Assembly (NCBI GenBank): GCA_037951105.1
Contig: JBAMJV010002951.1
Location: 1-64,000 of the forward strand
DNA length: 64,000 bases
Direction of reading: 5' to 3'
DNA from: Echinarachnius parma
Lineage: Eukaryota > Echinodermata > Echinoidea > Clypeasteroida > Echinarachniidae
Position 1 is the first letter of the stretch; each line of letters opens with the position of its first letter. Both the position numbers and the translations under genes were made by a program. Below the pieces are notes generated by a model. The model worked only from the letters and a program-made list of their open reading frames with translations. It did not search any database and had not been told where the DNA came from. Of the stretch, positions 1 to 9,474 are shown piece by piece.

Positions 1-544
1 ATATAACTCAGTATCATAGTTTGGCAAACAAAATCCACTCCACATTAGTTTGGCCATAATTAACACATTTTTTGGCAAAATCAACTTTTTGGGGGCAAAC
101 TTATCCATTCAGCTCATGTTATTGAGTGAAGGATGTTACTCGGGCAAATGATCTACCAAGCCCCTGTGGAAAATGCATGTAAAAAAACATACACGTCCAT
201 GCACGCTCTTGCTCAATACTATAGGAATATTGATCGACATATAATGCTAGTGTCGTGAATTCATTTAGCCGTTTTATTAAAGAAAACATAATAGTACTTC
301 GATCAATATTCTATCATTTTAATTAAATGAGTATTTTTGTTTGACATCATAATATTGTCAAGGGATTTTTATATTGGACTTGCAGAATAGTAAGCCTGTA
401 TAATTGGTATTATAAACATTCAGTGCCATTAGGAAGGCAACAGAATGATGTATAGGAAATAAACAAAAGTAAACATGATTAAAATGATAATACCATTCAA
501 TGATTCATTACGAATGCATTTTGTCCCCCTGAAATTGTTAATGT
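1..544. other. 5' flank, no gene recognised
   Basis: AT-rich sequence with no convincing coding frame. The first 170 bases hold several short repeats of the word TTTGGCAAA and related forms, which may be the edge of a dispersed repeat cut by the window. Nothing else is identified. Confidence 0.4.
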
Positions 545-581
545 GGGGGGGGGGGGGGGGTGGGGGGGGGGGGGGGGGGGG
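545..581. repeat. poly-G tract
   Basis: Sixteen G, one T, then twenty G. The frames that read polyglycine or polyproline across it are artefacts of the tract. It lies about 280 bp upstream of the CCS start codon and could form a G-quadruplex on the + strand; length is likely to vary between individuals. Confidence 0.95.
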
Positions 582-780
582 CAATGAAGCCTCGCGCACA
601 TCACTCTCGATCCTCCTCAAGTGCATAAGTGTACGGGCTTTATATTTGATATTCTTTTCGGGCATCTCCCATCCCTGATTTAGATGTACATTATATTAGA
701 AATGTTCAGAATGTCAAAGAACAGAATAATATCCGCCCCCCAAAACAACAACAACAACACAACAACAACAGCAACACATG

Positions 781-859
781 GGCATGATCGTCGTTCGTCG
801 CGTCGTTGTGCTGTATTAAAAGAATTGAGCCGCTGAAATCGAAATTTCGTAACAAAGTC
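781..859 (+). promoter_or_regulatory. CpG-rich 5' end and leader of CCS
   Basis: A short cluster of CG dinucleotides (GATCGTCGTTCGTCGCGTCG at about 786-805) directly precedes the proposed CCS start codon, in otherwise CpG-poor DNA. An in-frame TGA at 785 closes the frame upstream, and no other in-frame ATG follows it. No TATA box is obvious. The transcription start cannot be fixed from sequence alone. Confidence 0.4.
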
Positions 860-877
860 ATGGCTACTCCTTCAAGG
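860..877 (+). CDS. CCS: CCS exon 1 (copper chaperone for superoxide dismutase), candidate
   Basis: Candidate first coding exon, ATG GCT ACT CCT TCA AGG (MATPSR), followed by a good donor GTATGT. G at -3 and G at +4 make a strong start context, and an upstream in-frame TGA at 785 closes the frame. It ends in phase 0, as exon 2 at 8181 requires, and matches the family pattern of a short variable N-terminus (MAS... in human) before the conserved EFAVQMTC block. The join spans a 7.3 kb intron, so it is a prediction. If it is wrong, translation could begin at the ATG that opens exon 2. CCS is a cytosolic chaperone that delivers copper to SOD1 and helps form its disulfide. The eight exons (860-877, 8181-8253, 9199-9336, 10666-10846, 12851-12911, 13962-14039, 16239-16324, 17455-17611) sum to 792 bases, 263 codons plus stop, against 274 residues in human CCS. 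Confidence 0.5.
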
Positions 878-1113
878 GTATGTGATTTAAACTTTAAAAA
901 GAACGAAGACTTGATTCCGCAAGTAAGGAGATTGAACTCGAGAGCGTAATCTCACTCTCAGCTCAGTCCCATTCGTTTAATTTACTGTGGGTCCTTGTAA
1001 TGTGATTGTGAGAGACTGAGTGAGTGATTTTACCACTGTGAGCAGTAAATGGTCCTATCAGGACCATTTACAATACATTGTAGATGTGGTGATTACTGAT
1101 AACTCTCAGTAAG

Positions 1114-1156
1114 AGAACGCCAGCGCTTGCGCTGTCGTTCGCTTTCGCTGGCGTTC
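1114..1156. repeat. short hairpin in host repeat
   Basis: GAACGCCAGCG and its reverse complement CGCTGGCGTTC enclose about 20 bases, giving a stable CpG-rich hairpin. It directly precedes TCTAGACCCACCTAA, which recurs at 3354-3371 and, inverted, near 6094-6110, so it is part of the same host repeat that carries the elements downstream. Confidence 0.7.
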
Positions 1157-1171
1157 TAGACCCACCTAATA

Positions 1172-2101
1172 GTAGGGAGTTCGGTGACTTTTGGATTTGT
1201 TGAAGGAACCTCAACAAACTTAATATCATTGGAAAGCTTGTAAAGTGAGAAAAATAATGGTGCTTAAATCAACTTATTAATATTAGCTTCAATATTAGTG
1301 GAGATATTCCAATTTTAGAGGTAGAAGGTACAAAGTTTGGTTCTGCCAGTTTCAGCCGATGGACGGTAACTATGCTCTGCGCGTGCCCAAAGCGCTATAA
1401 ATAGAAAATGCATGCCTCAACATGGCTAAAACATATCAAAATCAGTACGTGGGCAATTTGTTTACATTGGATGATCGCAGCTTAGCGCTATTACTACTCC
1501 CATAGTAATGTATTTCAATGTGTAGATAAATCAACACACTTTCATAAAATACTACTTTTCCATACCTTTTTCAGATTCCTTCCTCCAGTTTTAAACGATT
1601 TTTCGTCGAATTTTTGTGCCGAAAATCGATGCAAAAATGTCAGCAAAACAATCCTTCAAAAAAATCAATTTGCAAGGTGAAAATTCCAAAAAATTCCGGC
1701 GAATTTGGTGTCATTCGAAAGATCAGATTCTGCTCTACATGACAATGGCCTCAAATTCAACGTAGAGGGAGTTTACGAACCCCTACTCTGGCATGGAAGT
1801 TGGGAAAATTTATGCACCGTGGTAGCAAAATGAAGTTTTCAAGTGCAGTCGCTACCGCGACTACCGCGAAGTCTCCTAACTCACTGCGCATTTCAGATTG
1901 TTTTTTTCGGGTGTTAAAACATCGATTTAGGAACAACTAATGCTATATCCAGATCAAGGAAGGATTAAGCTTCAAGAGGATACCAATTTCATGGTAAAAT
2001 ATTGAAAAATATGAATTCTACCCTAGGTTTTTTTGTAGCAAAGTTTTGCGTGTTAGCAGATACAAATGCGTGATTGCGGTAATTCGGTTCGTTCTCCCTA
2101 C
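1172..2101. mobile_element. Miniature DNA element with GTAGGGAG ends
   Basis: Left end GTAGGGAGTTCGG and right end CTCCCTAC are inverted. The element is flanked by a direct repeat TAATA (1167-1171 and 2102-2106), and could instead be read as a TAA target duplication with imperfect ends. Removing it rebuilds the uninterrupted host repeat ...CCCACCTAATAGAGCCCC. No coding frame is recognised inside its 930 bp. Confidence 0.7.
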
Positions 2102-2810
2102 TAATAGAGCCCCCAAAATGTTCACTTTTGTGTGCACGATAATTGTGCTTAAAGTTAAAATGATACATAATAATAATATGAATTATGATACAGTGCACAT
2201 ACATAGATAGTCATCCACTGTCCCATTCATCATGTATTCCCAATTATATGGCTTCGCCGAGCGCCGGTACAGCCGAAAGTGCGCATTGAAAATCATATGA
2301 ATATTTATGAGGCGAGCCCCACGCACACGTGCCAGAGCGCTCCACTGTGCATGCACAAAAAAGTACGATAGCTACTGTGTGGCTAAAAATATCGGAACTG
2401 CAAAACCATGCATAATGCCATGTCAACAACTTTATTAACACTCGCACACAAGAAAATGGCTATGAACCGATCGAAAAAAGTATGTAGAATTCGGAAAAAT
2501 TATCATCTTTCACATACAAAATTTTCGAAATATCGAAAACTTACCTTATAAACGGCATCCCGAATAGCTCAAAATCCATTTTGGCGAAAAAACAGCAGGT
2601 GAAAAAGACCTTCTTTCACAAGATTTTGTCCAAAGAGTAGCGTATCAAATTTGGTATCAACGCGTAGAATGGGCGTTCAGAAAGTCAATGACGTAAGCAT
2701 CAAAATGAATTGTGGGAAGAGAATGCAGCGAAAAGGGTAAAACCCTGTGCTATGTCCAGACCGATACCACATTTTCATGGCATGCATAATCGACCCAGAA
2801 GCCAGCCAAG

Positions 2811-3174
2811 CAACCAAAAAAATACACGGGGGGCAAAGGGCGATTCGCCCCCGATACCTTTAAAATCGCCCCCGTGAGCCACGGCACGGGGGCGAAAAAA
2901 AAAAAAAAAAAAAAAAAGATTTTTTTAATTTTTTAATTTTTTAAAACATCTTTTTGCATGATCGAAAGCGCCAGAAACGTACCAAACATGGCATAATCAG
3001 ATAGATCACATCATGATAATCATTTATTAGACCCTTGAGCAGTGAAAACGATGTAAAAAAAAAAGAGCCCCGTGAGCCCCAAAATAGCCCTCGTGAATAA
3101 TTTCACGAGGGCATTTTTTTCCCCTCAAAATTTTCAAAATCGCCCTCGTGAAAAAAAAAGTATTTTTTTGGTTG
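2811..3174. mobile_element. hAT-like miniature element, copy 1
   Basis: Perfect 15 bp inverted ends CAACCAAAAAAATAC and GTATTTTTTTGGTTG are flanked by a perfect 8 bp target duplication CAGCCAAG (2803-2810, 3175-3182). The interior has repeated CACGGGGGCGA and CCCTCGTGA words near the ends and an A-tract. An 8 bp duplication with subterminal repeats fits the hAT superfamily; P-like elements also make 8 bp duplications. No transposase frame is present. A close copy lies at 45113-45501. Confidence 0.85.
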
Positions 3175-3371
3175 CAGCCAAGTCTCGTAATGAGATGCGT
3201 GCGCACACGATCAATGACGTCATGCATAGATAAAAATGATGATTTTTAAAAATCCTAATTTTTAAAATTTAAAATTTAAAATCCTAATTTTTTCCTTCTG
3301 TTTTTGAGCCTTCAATTCATACACAGGGAGACACACACACACACACTCACACACGTTCTAGACCCACCTAA

Positions 3372-4185
3372 GGCCATGAAAAATAAATGGTTGGATTGGC
3401 GTAACCCGCCCGCCCCTAAAAATACCGGCGCTAATGCACGCCGACCCCGGGGGGGGCACTCGAATTATTTTTTGACGGGGGTGTGCCTCACGGAACTCTG
3501 AAATGGGGGTCTGAAGAGCTGACTACAAGCACAAAATATAGGGTCTTTGGAGCTACAAAAACCCTGAAATGGGAGTTAAGGGGTCTAAGGAGCAGACTAA
3601 AACTACAAAAAAACATAGACATGGAGCTACCAAAGACCTACGGAAACCCTCAAAAAGGCTCAAATGGTGGTCCAAGGAGCCGAACTAGAAGAGAAAAATG
3701 GACTTGGCGCTAGTCAAATACATAGCCAAGTCATTCCGGGGGACTATGGAGCCGAACTACAAGAAGAATAATGGACTTGGCGCTACTCAACTACCTAGCC
3801 AAGTCATTCCGGGGGTCTATGGAGCGGCAATTTTTGAAAATCGGGTATCTTTAGAGCTGCGATTGGGTGTGAAAAAGGGGTTCTTTTAAGCGGCACATAC
3901 CCGTCTTACATTCATGAGTGCCCCCCCCCCCCCCCCCCCCCCCCCCCTGGGACGCCGACCCTAGAGGTTTTTTCTTAATTTTTTTTTTTTTTTTTATAAT
4001 TTAAACAAATAAAAAAATAAATTAAAAATTGCAATAGAATTTGCAATTACGATGTGTTAATATAGTTATGTGTGTGTTTTTGTGTATTTGTGCGCGAAAA
4101 AAAAAAGAAAAAAAAAATCCCTACCGACCTACCCTAATTTTTGGTTGCCCGTTACTCCAATCAAACAATTTTTTTTTTTTTTGCC
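3372..4185 (+). mobile_element. PIF/Harbinger-like miniature element in left foldback arm
   Basis: Ends GGCCATGAAAAATAAATGG and ...TTTTTTTGCC are flanked by TAA at 3369-3371 and 4186-4188. A TAA target and GGCC-type ends fit Tourist-like PIF/Harbinger elements. It is itself interrupted by the element at 3447-3951. The interior has long A and T tracts and the word TTGGTTGCCCGTTACTCCAA, shared with copies at 5777-6093 and 42097-42554. Confidence 0.75.
3447..3951. mobile_element. Nested element with poly-G/poly-C ends
   Basis: About 505 bp flanked by a perfect 9 bp duplication ACGCCGACC (3438-3446, 3952-3960). The ends are inverted: GGGGGGGCACTC on the left and GAGTGCCCCCC, with a C27 tract at 3921-3947, on the right. 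The interior holds two copies of a roughly 85 bp unit around CAAGTCATTCCGGGGG (about 3700-3830). It is absent from the matching right arm of the foldback, which proves insertion after the foldback formed. Confidence 0.85.
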
Positions 4186-4583
4186 TAATAGAGCCCCCCA
4201 AATTTTCACTTTTGTGTGCACGATAATTGTGCTTAAAATGATACATACATGTATGATACGGTACTTACCACCGATCAGAGCACAAATATGTGATACAACT
4301 TGGCGGCGGTAGATAAAAATGATGATTTTTCGCTCCATTCCGCATCAAAATGAGTGATTTCTGCACCTCCTCGACTTCTCTCCGTGTCGTATCGCGACTA
4401 CTGAACGATCGATGATCGCGCTTTGGTCTCCATTCAAGTCGCCCGCCGATTCCAAATAGACGGCAGGTCCGACGCGTGCGTATAGTGGTCGTACGGACTG
4501 TCGTTTACTTGGAATCGGCGGGCGACTTGAATGGAGACCAAAGCGTGATACAACACGGAGAGAAGACGAGGAGGTGCATAAAT

Positions 4584-5608
4584 AGAGGCACGGATTTTCC
4601 GTTTCAAAAAAAGGCCTTTTCCGTTTCAGAAAATCGGGAATTCCGTTTTTACCTGCCTGAAAAACGGAAATTCCGTTTTGCCATAGACTTTGTACATGTG
4701 AAAAACTGCAAATTCCGTTTACCCTCTATACAAAATTCAATGAGTATGGTAAAATCATGATTTACCGATTTTTCTCTCGCTTCAACTTCAAGCTTTCATA
4801 CGTATCACTATCAGCGTGTGGTGACGTCGTGTCGTAATCGAATTCCGTACCATTACCAAAGCCGTAGTATATACCCTGGAACGAACGCGGAAGTAATTGT
4901 TATACACGTGTGCGCTGATTATATCTCGAACATTTTCTAACTCCTCGAACCTGCATGTGTACTGAAGCTTACATCATATCAGTACAACGACACGAATAAG
5001 TCAACACTAACACTTCACTTATATACTTTGCGTGCAGCTTATCGGGTCTTTTTTCTTACGCGAGATATCCATCCGCCGGGAATTGGGGAATTCCCCAATT
5101 CCCGGCGGATGGATATCTCGCGTAAGAAATGAGACCCATAACCTGCACGCAAAGTAAACGAGTGATATGGCGGGCTGTACCAATAGAGGGCGGACTGGAT
5201 GTCAACGTTTGAGAATCGTTTAATCCATGTGCAGTATTAATATTACGTACATGGGTGACATGGTATGCGCAGCTCTGACTGATATAGCAGCTAGCTGCGG
5301 GGCCGGGGCGCGCCGGGGTAGCTAGTCTACGACGTCGATCGTATGCCGTACTCGCCGCACCGCGCGCTAGATCGGCTGTCATAATAAACGCAGCGGATTT
5401 CTTGTCGTTGTAAGTTGCATTCGACATCGTCTTTCTTGTACTTTTTTTGTCATTTGTTTTCTTCTGATAGTTTTCTACTACAAAATATGAATTTTTGAGG
5501 AAAAAGAGGTTTTCCGCGATTTTCCGTTTGAGAACTCATTTTCCGTTTCAAATGGTAAATTCCGCGATTTTCCGCGATTTTCCGCGATCGCGGAAAATCT
5601 GTGCCTCT
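4584..5608. mobile_element. Nested element with AGAGGCAC ends and central palindrome
   Basis: Inverted ends AGAGGCAC...ATTTTCCG and CGGAAAAT...GTGCCTCT are flanked by CATAAAT (4577-4583, 5610-5616), a 7 bp or slightly larger target duplication. Subterminal DNA is rich in TTTTCCGTTT and TTTTCCGCGAT words. The middle (about 5035-5150) is a near-perfect palindrome around GGGGAATTCCCC. A CpG-rich open stretch on the - strand (5056-5427) resembles no protein I know and is probably not coding. Confidence 0.75.
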
Positions 5609-5776
5609 ACATAAATCACTCATCTTGATGCGGAATGGAGCGAAAAATCATCATTTTTATCTACCCCAAGTTGTATCACATATTTGTGCTCTGATCGGTG
5701 GTAAGTACCGTATCATATGTATCATTTTAAGCACAATTATCGTGCACACAAAAGTGAAAATTTGGGGGCTCTATTA

Positions 5777-5842
5777 GGCCAAAAAAAAAAAATTGTTTGA
5801 TTGGAGTAACGGGCAACCAAAAATTAGGGTAGGTCGGTCGGT

Positions 5843-5876
<34 letters not shown>

Positions 5877-6093
5877 CTTTTTTCGCGCACAAATACACAA
5901 AAACACACACATAACTATATTAACACATCGTAATTGCAAATTCTATTGCAATTTTTTTTTTTTTTTTTTATTTGTTTAAATTATTAAAAAAAAAAAAAAA
6001 TTCAGAAAAAACCTCTAGGGTCGGCGTGCATTAGCGCCGGTATTTTTAGGGGCGGGCGGGTTACGCCAATCCAACCATCTATTTTTCATGGCC
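5777..6093 (-). mobile_element. PIF/Harbinger-like miniature element in right foldback arm
   Basis: Inverted partner of 3372-4185 without the 505 bp nested insertion: starts GGCCAAAAAAA, ends TTTTTCATGGCC, flanked by TTA at 5774-5776 and 6094-6096. It shows the intact junction TAGGGTCGGCGTGCATTAGC, where the left arm is split. Confidence 0.75.
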
Positions 6094-6186
6094 TTAGGTG
6101 GGTCTAGAACGTGTGTGTGTGTGTCTCCCTGTGTATGAATTGAAGGCTCAAAAACAGAAGGAAAAAATTAGGATTTTAAAGTTTCC

Positions 6187-6886
6187 GAATGTCGGCACTG
6201 CCAATTATCAGATTATCTATGGCTGGACACTTATCCCTGTCACACTGTCACTGGCTGCACTACAACGTCTTACAAGGTCAAACTCAAGCCCATGGCCAAT
6301 GCTGTAAAGCCTGTATAATTGAATGTTTGATAATACTAATTACTAAGTATCACTTCTGTGACTATGTGTACGGGCACAGTTTGTTGTTGTTATTTTATAC
6401 TTTGAAGGGCATTCTCTACCAACACGTGCCCACACATAGACACAGTCGAGCTCTACATTTACAAAAAGTGTTGTGCGGAGCTTAACATTAAGTTCCTCTC
6501 CTGCTTGCTGCACTATCCAACACAAACATATTTTTGCTGGCCGATTCCTCCCTCCATTTCCCATCAAATGCAAAACAACTTTTGTTTATAAATGTGATCC
6601 ACATTTCATATAATTTGATAATAATTACGAACTCTGTTTTTTTGGAGAGACCACAAAATGTAGAATAAAAGTTAATTTTCTGTAGCGAGGCTTCCTAAAA
6701 CACAGCGATCAACTGTTGAACTGGAATATCTCACCTTGTAAAGCACAACTCCGGGTAAAGGGATTTCTGACTGTGCTGCCCCGGCCCTCTCGATACAAGT
6801 GTAGAACAGTTGTTTACATGTTTAGGTTTCTGTGCCAGTCAAGTTTCCCCCCTGAAACTGCAGTTGAAATGATTATCAATGATACT
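6187..6886. other. Intronic DNA, no feature seen
   Basis: Unique-looking intron sequence between the foldback element and the first TTAA element. The short open frames here have no recognisable similarity and no splice-site support. Confidence 0.4.
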
Positions 6887-7326
6887 TTAAAGGGGACCAC
6901 CAGGCAAAGGACAACACATTATTATATGCTTTGGTACCGTTTTGTGATATCAAATAGATACCCAACATTTTGCAAAGGGTTGTGTAATTCATAAACAAAG
7001 CAATTAATTTCCATCACTTACGGAACCACGGCTATCTCGTGGTTCCACACGGGCCAGGAAATTGCGAGTGCGCCAATGCAATTCACGCGTACGTCAATAG
7101 AATCCCGGATGATTCGTTTGCTCTGCATAGAGCGCCGCTGGCTCTGCTCGCATTATAGTCTGCGCATTCAGACCGCATGACCGCATGGCTGAGAATGGTG
7201 ATGCGTTTTCCAATTATATATTTTTTTCTGAAAACATATTTTTGTGAACTTATTGAAGGAATGGAATACTAAAGATGTTACCTTTCTATAAAAAGATTAT
7301 TATTTTTGGGTGGTGGTACCCTTTAA
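6887..7326 (+). mobile_element. TTAA miniature element, GGACCACC family, copy 1
   Basis: Begins TTAAAGGGGACCACCAGGCA and ends GGTGGTGGTACCCTTTAA. TTAA duplication at both ends fits piggyBac-like (or Kolobok-like) movement. The interior keeps family words GATATCAAATAGATACCCAA and GTGATGCGTTTTCCAATTAT. It shares its right-hand TTAA with the next copy in inverted orientation. Confidence 0.85.
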
Positions 7327-7752
7327 AGGGTACCACCACCCAAAAGTAATAATCTTATAAATAAAAGGTAACATTTTTAGTAGTCCATTACAGTTACACC
7401 AAAAAGTTCAGAAAAGTATGTTTCCAGAAAAATTATATAATTGGAAAATGCATTGATCACCATACTACAACACGTGTTCATGGGTCTGCATACAAAGACT
7501 ACATGTACCTTTTGTCTAGGACAAAAGAATTGTACATGATTCTATTGTCTCCAAACGTACGAGTGAATAGAATTGGCGCAATCCCAGACGTTTGGAGTCT
7601 ATGGAACCATGAGGCCATAATGATTCTGTAAGTGGTGGTAATTAATTGCATTGTTTATGAATTATACAACCCTTTGCAAAGTGTTGGGCATATATTTGAT
7701 ATCACACAACGGTGCCAAAACATATAAGTCTGTGTTCTTTGCCTGGTGGTTC
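7323..7752 (-). mobile_element. TTAA miniature element, GGACCACC family, copy 2 (inverted)
   Basis: Head-to-head partner of the preceding element: TTAAAGGGTACCACCACC at the left and CTTTGCCTGGTGGTTCCCT at the right, where the end is damaged by the junction with the next element. The pair makes an inverted repeat with arms of about 430 bp centred on the shared TTAA at 7323-7326. Confidence 0.8.
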
Positions 7753-8119
7753 CCTCAAAATCCAATTGGAATTCTAGCGGATCCCTCATACTTTGTTTTA
7801 TTCGTATAATTAACAATAAAAACATGGGACAGGCTTCGGTTTTTGAAATTTCCATTTCGTATAAAAGATATACGATAGAAGTGTTCGGATATTAAATTAT
7901 ATCTATAGGACCTTTTCAGCCGTGTACAAAGTAAGTGCAATGAGTACATGTACATGTAAGTGAATATCACTTTGCATTTTCGCTCATTTCTCGACCAAAT
8001 AACTTCCAGTTCACTTGAAATTTTTCACACATTATTTTTCAGATCACACCAATACACATTTTATTGTAAACCATGCATCACTTTTTTCACTTGACAACAA
8101 AGTTACTAGACCCCTTTAA
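7753..8119 (-). mobile_element. TTAA miniature element, GATCTAGTAAC family, truncated
   Basis: Carries family blocks CCAATTGGAATTCTAGCGG, GTGTACAAAGTAAGTGCAAT and the right end AAAGTTACTAGACCCCTTTAA. The left end is lost against the neighbouring element. It ends only about 60 bp before the acceptor of CCS exon 2. Confidence 0.75.
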
Positions 8120-8180
8120 AGTAGTACTTACATGTCTACCTACATTATTTTATAATTTAATTATTTTTCTATATTCTCAG

Positions 8181-8253
8181 ATGGAGTTTGCTGTGCAGAT
8201 GACATGTCATAGCTGTGTTGATGCAATTAGAGGTTCCTTGGCAGACATTGAAG
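8181..8253 (+). CDS. CCS: CCS exon 2, Atx1-like domain
   Basis: Encodes MEFAVQMTCHSCVDAIRGSL and ADIEG; residues 7-31 of the predicted protein. MTCHSC (residues 13-18) is the MXCXXC copper site of CCS domain 1. Acceptor TTCTCAG at 8180; donor GTATTT at 8254, a weaker form. Exon end phase 1 matches exon 3. The match to the family block EFAVQMTCxSCVDA is unmistakable. Confidence 0.93.
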
Positions 8254-8499
8254 GTATTTATTACGGCCAGCTCATTTTATATGCAAAAAACATCTCAAGA
8301 ACCAAGAGGCATCCTGGGCCCAGTGGCCCGATCATAGACCAGCAACATTTACCATAATAATTAACATCATTGGCTCTAACTCATTGATGTCAATATTGCT
8401 AGAATAACAAACGATTCAACAGAACGTATCAGAGCACACATACCGCCCGCTTAATCATTCAACCGTAAATGATTACACAAGCATATCTAGATATCAGTG

Positions 8500-8900
8500 G
8501 AATAGGGCTGGTCCTGCGTCATGATCATGCTCTTGGCCACAGGGCTCATCATTAATGTTTGTGGTATGAGTACCTCTGTCTGCACCATGGGATAAGACTT
8601 TTTGATCCACAAGTTCAAAAGTCACAGATCACAAGACTTCTGTGGGGAAAAGTTTGTTAATCTCAAGTACAGTTTTACAAATAATCCTTAAATATTATGT
8701 CCTGATTAGATTTGTGGGTTTTGAGGTCTATGGTCAAGTTGTTACAATCCGATAGAGCTAATTATTATCGAAAAATTAACTCATTATCAAAAGTAAGCAT
8801 GAAACTAGATTTTTAGGGCATGAGGTCAAAGGTCACAGGGCTATTTATTTTGCTGTGATATATTTGTTGTGGGATCATTAATAGATCAACAGCTAAATGC
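8500..8900. repeat. Decayed repeat of the GGTCAAAGGTCAC family
   Basis: Contains worn copies of GAGGTCAAAGGTCACAGGGC and related text, as in the tandem arrays at 19290-20050 and 13195-13375. The borders are not clear. Confidence 0.5.
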
Positions 8901-9027
8901 ATGATTTAAAAATGTGTGTGGAAAGAAAACAAATAACTGGGCATATTATTCCTCTGTACTGTAGATTTCATATTGCCAATTATGGGAATTGAAAATGGAA
9001 TTTTTATCATTTATATTTTCATTACAG

Positions 9028-9054
9028 GAATTGACGCAGTAGATATAAATCTTA
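9028..9054 (+). pseudogene. Partial tandem copy A of CCS exon 3 start
   Basis: The acceptor TTTCATTACAG followed by GAATTGACGCAGTAGATATA repeats the start of exon 3 171 bp upstream of the real one. Read in phase it gives GIDAVDINL, then is broken by an inserted 75 bp TTAA element and a stop. The acceptor itself looks functional. Confidence 0.8.
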
Positions 9055-9129
9055 TTAACCCGTTCCCTTCAAGATTCTGAAATCTCCATAGACTTTGTAC
9101 ACAACCCACCCGGTTCCCATAGTCATTAA
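9055..9129. mobile_element. Tiny TTAA element (about 80 bp family)
   Basis: TTAACCCGTTCCCTTCAAG... ACCCGGTTCCCATAGTCATTAA. The same unit recurs at 16341-16420, 27011-27100, 29241-29320 and 51170-51250. This copy has a shortened right end and sits inside exon-copy A. Confidence 0.7.
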
Positions 9130-9143
9130 TATTTTCTAAACAG

Positions 9144-9177
9144 GAATTGATAACAGTGGATATAAATCTCATTAACA
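9144..9177 (+). pseudogene. Partial tandem copy B of CCS exon 3 start
   Basis: A second decoy, TTTTCTAAACAG then GAATTGATAACAGTGGATAT, 55 bp upstream of the real exon. An extra A shifts the frame and leads to a stop. The preceding intron text ATTAATATTTTCTAAACAG is repeated exactly before the true exon. Confidence 0.8.
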
Positions 9178-9198
9178 TCATTAATATTTTCTAAACAG

Positions 9199-9336
9199 GA
9201 ATCGACACAGTGGAAATAAATCTTCCCCAAGAGCAGGTGGTCATTACTACTACCCTGCCTTCAGCAAAGGTCACTGAACTATTGGAGTCAACAGGCCGCA
9301 GAGCCGTCTTCAAGGGTCAGGGGTCAAGTATGCAAG
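9199..9336 (+). CDS. CCS: CCS exon 3, rest of Atx1-like domain
   Basis: Encodes residues 31-77, (G)IDTVEINLPQEQVVITTTLP followed by SAKVTELLESTGRRAVFKGQ. This is the second half of the Atx1-like fold, with the TTLPSxxVxxLLEXTGR pattern of CCS. Acceptor CTAAACAG at 9198, donor GTGAGC at 9337. It enters and leaves in phase 1. Three alternative acceptors (9027, 9143, 9198) exist; only this one keeps the frame open. Confidence 0.93.
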
Positions 9337-9474
9337 GTGAGCTGCTTGCTTAACCGTGTGTGTTGAAGGGAACCAACCCCCCAAAATAATCCTTTTATAA
9401 ATTAGCATGATTAGATTTGGTAATCCAATCCGCCAACAAAATATATAGATATATATATGTCTCCAAAAATAATG

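Larger units (their letters stand above)
3277..6180. mobile_element. Large foldback (inverted-repeat) element with nested insertions
   Basis: Sequence from about 3277 rightward is the reverse complement of sequence from about 6180 leftward, with the axis near 4480. Matching blocks include 3300-3440 with 6020-6180, 4190-4365 with 5615-5770, and 4366-4455 with 4505-4570. Subtracting the insertion in the left arm (3447-3951) and that in the right arm (4584-5608) leaves arms of about 650-700 bp each. There is no coding content. The outer target duplication is not clear. Confidence 0.8.
878..8180 (+). other. CCS intron 1, mostly mobile elements
   Basis: Predicted 7.3 kb first intron, from GTATGT at 878 to the pyrimidine-rich acceptor CTATATTCTCAG at 8180. 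It carries a nest of inverted-repeat elements (1.1-6.2 kb) and TTAA elements (6.9-8.1 kb), described separately. About 900-1100 holds a short self-complementary stretch (GGTCCTATCAGGACC near 1052). The segment 2110-2800 shows no clear element beyond a decayed host-repeat fragment near 2107-2210. Confidence 0.5.

Noticed and set aside
475..678. Open frames on both strands across 545-581
   Set aside because: They read polyglycine or polyproline through a homopolymer and have no other support.
5056..5427. 123-codon frame on the - strand in the foldback nest
   Set aside because: It overlaps the palindrome at 5035-5150 and a nested element; no recognisable motif, and CpG-rich composition explains the lack of stops.
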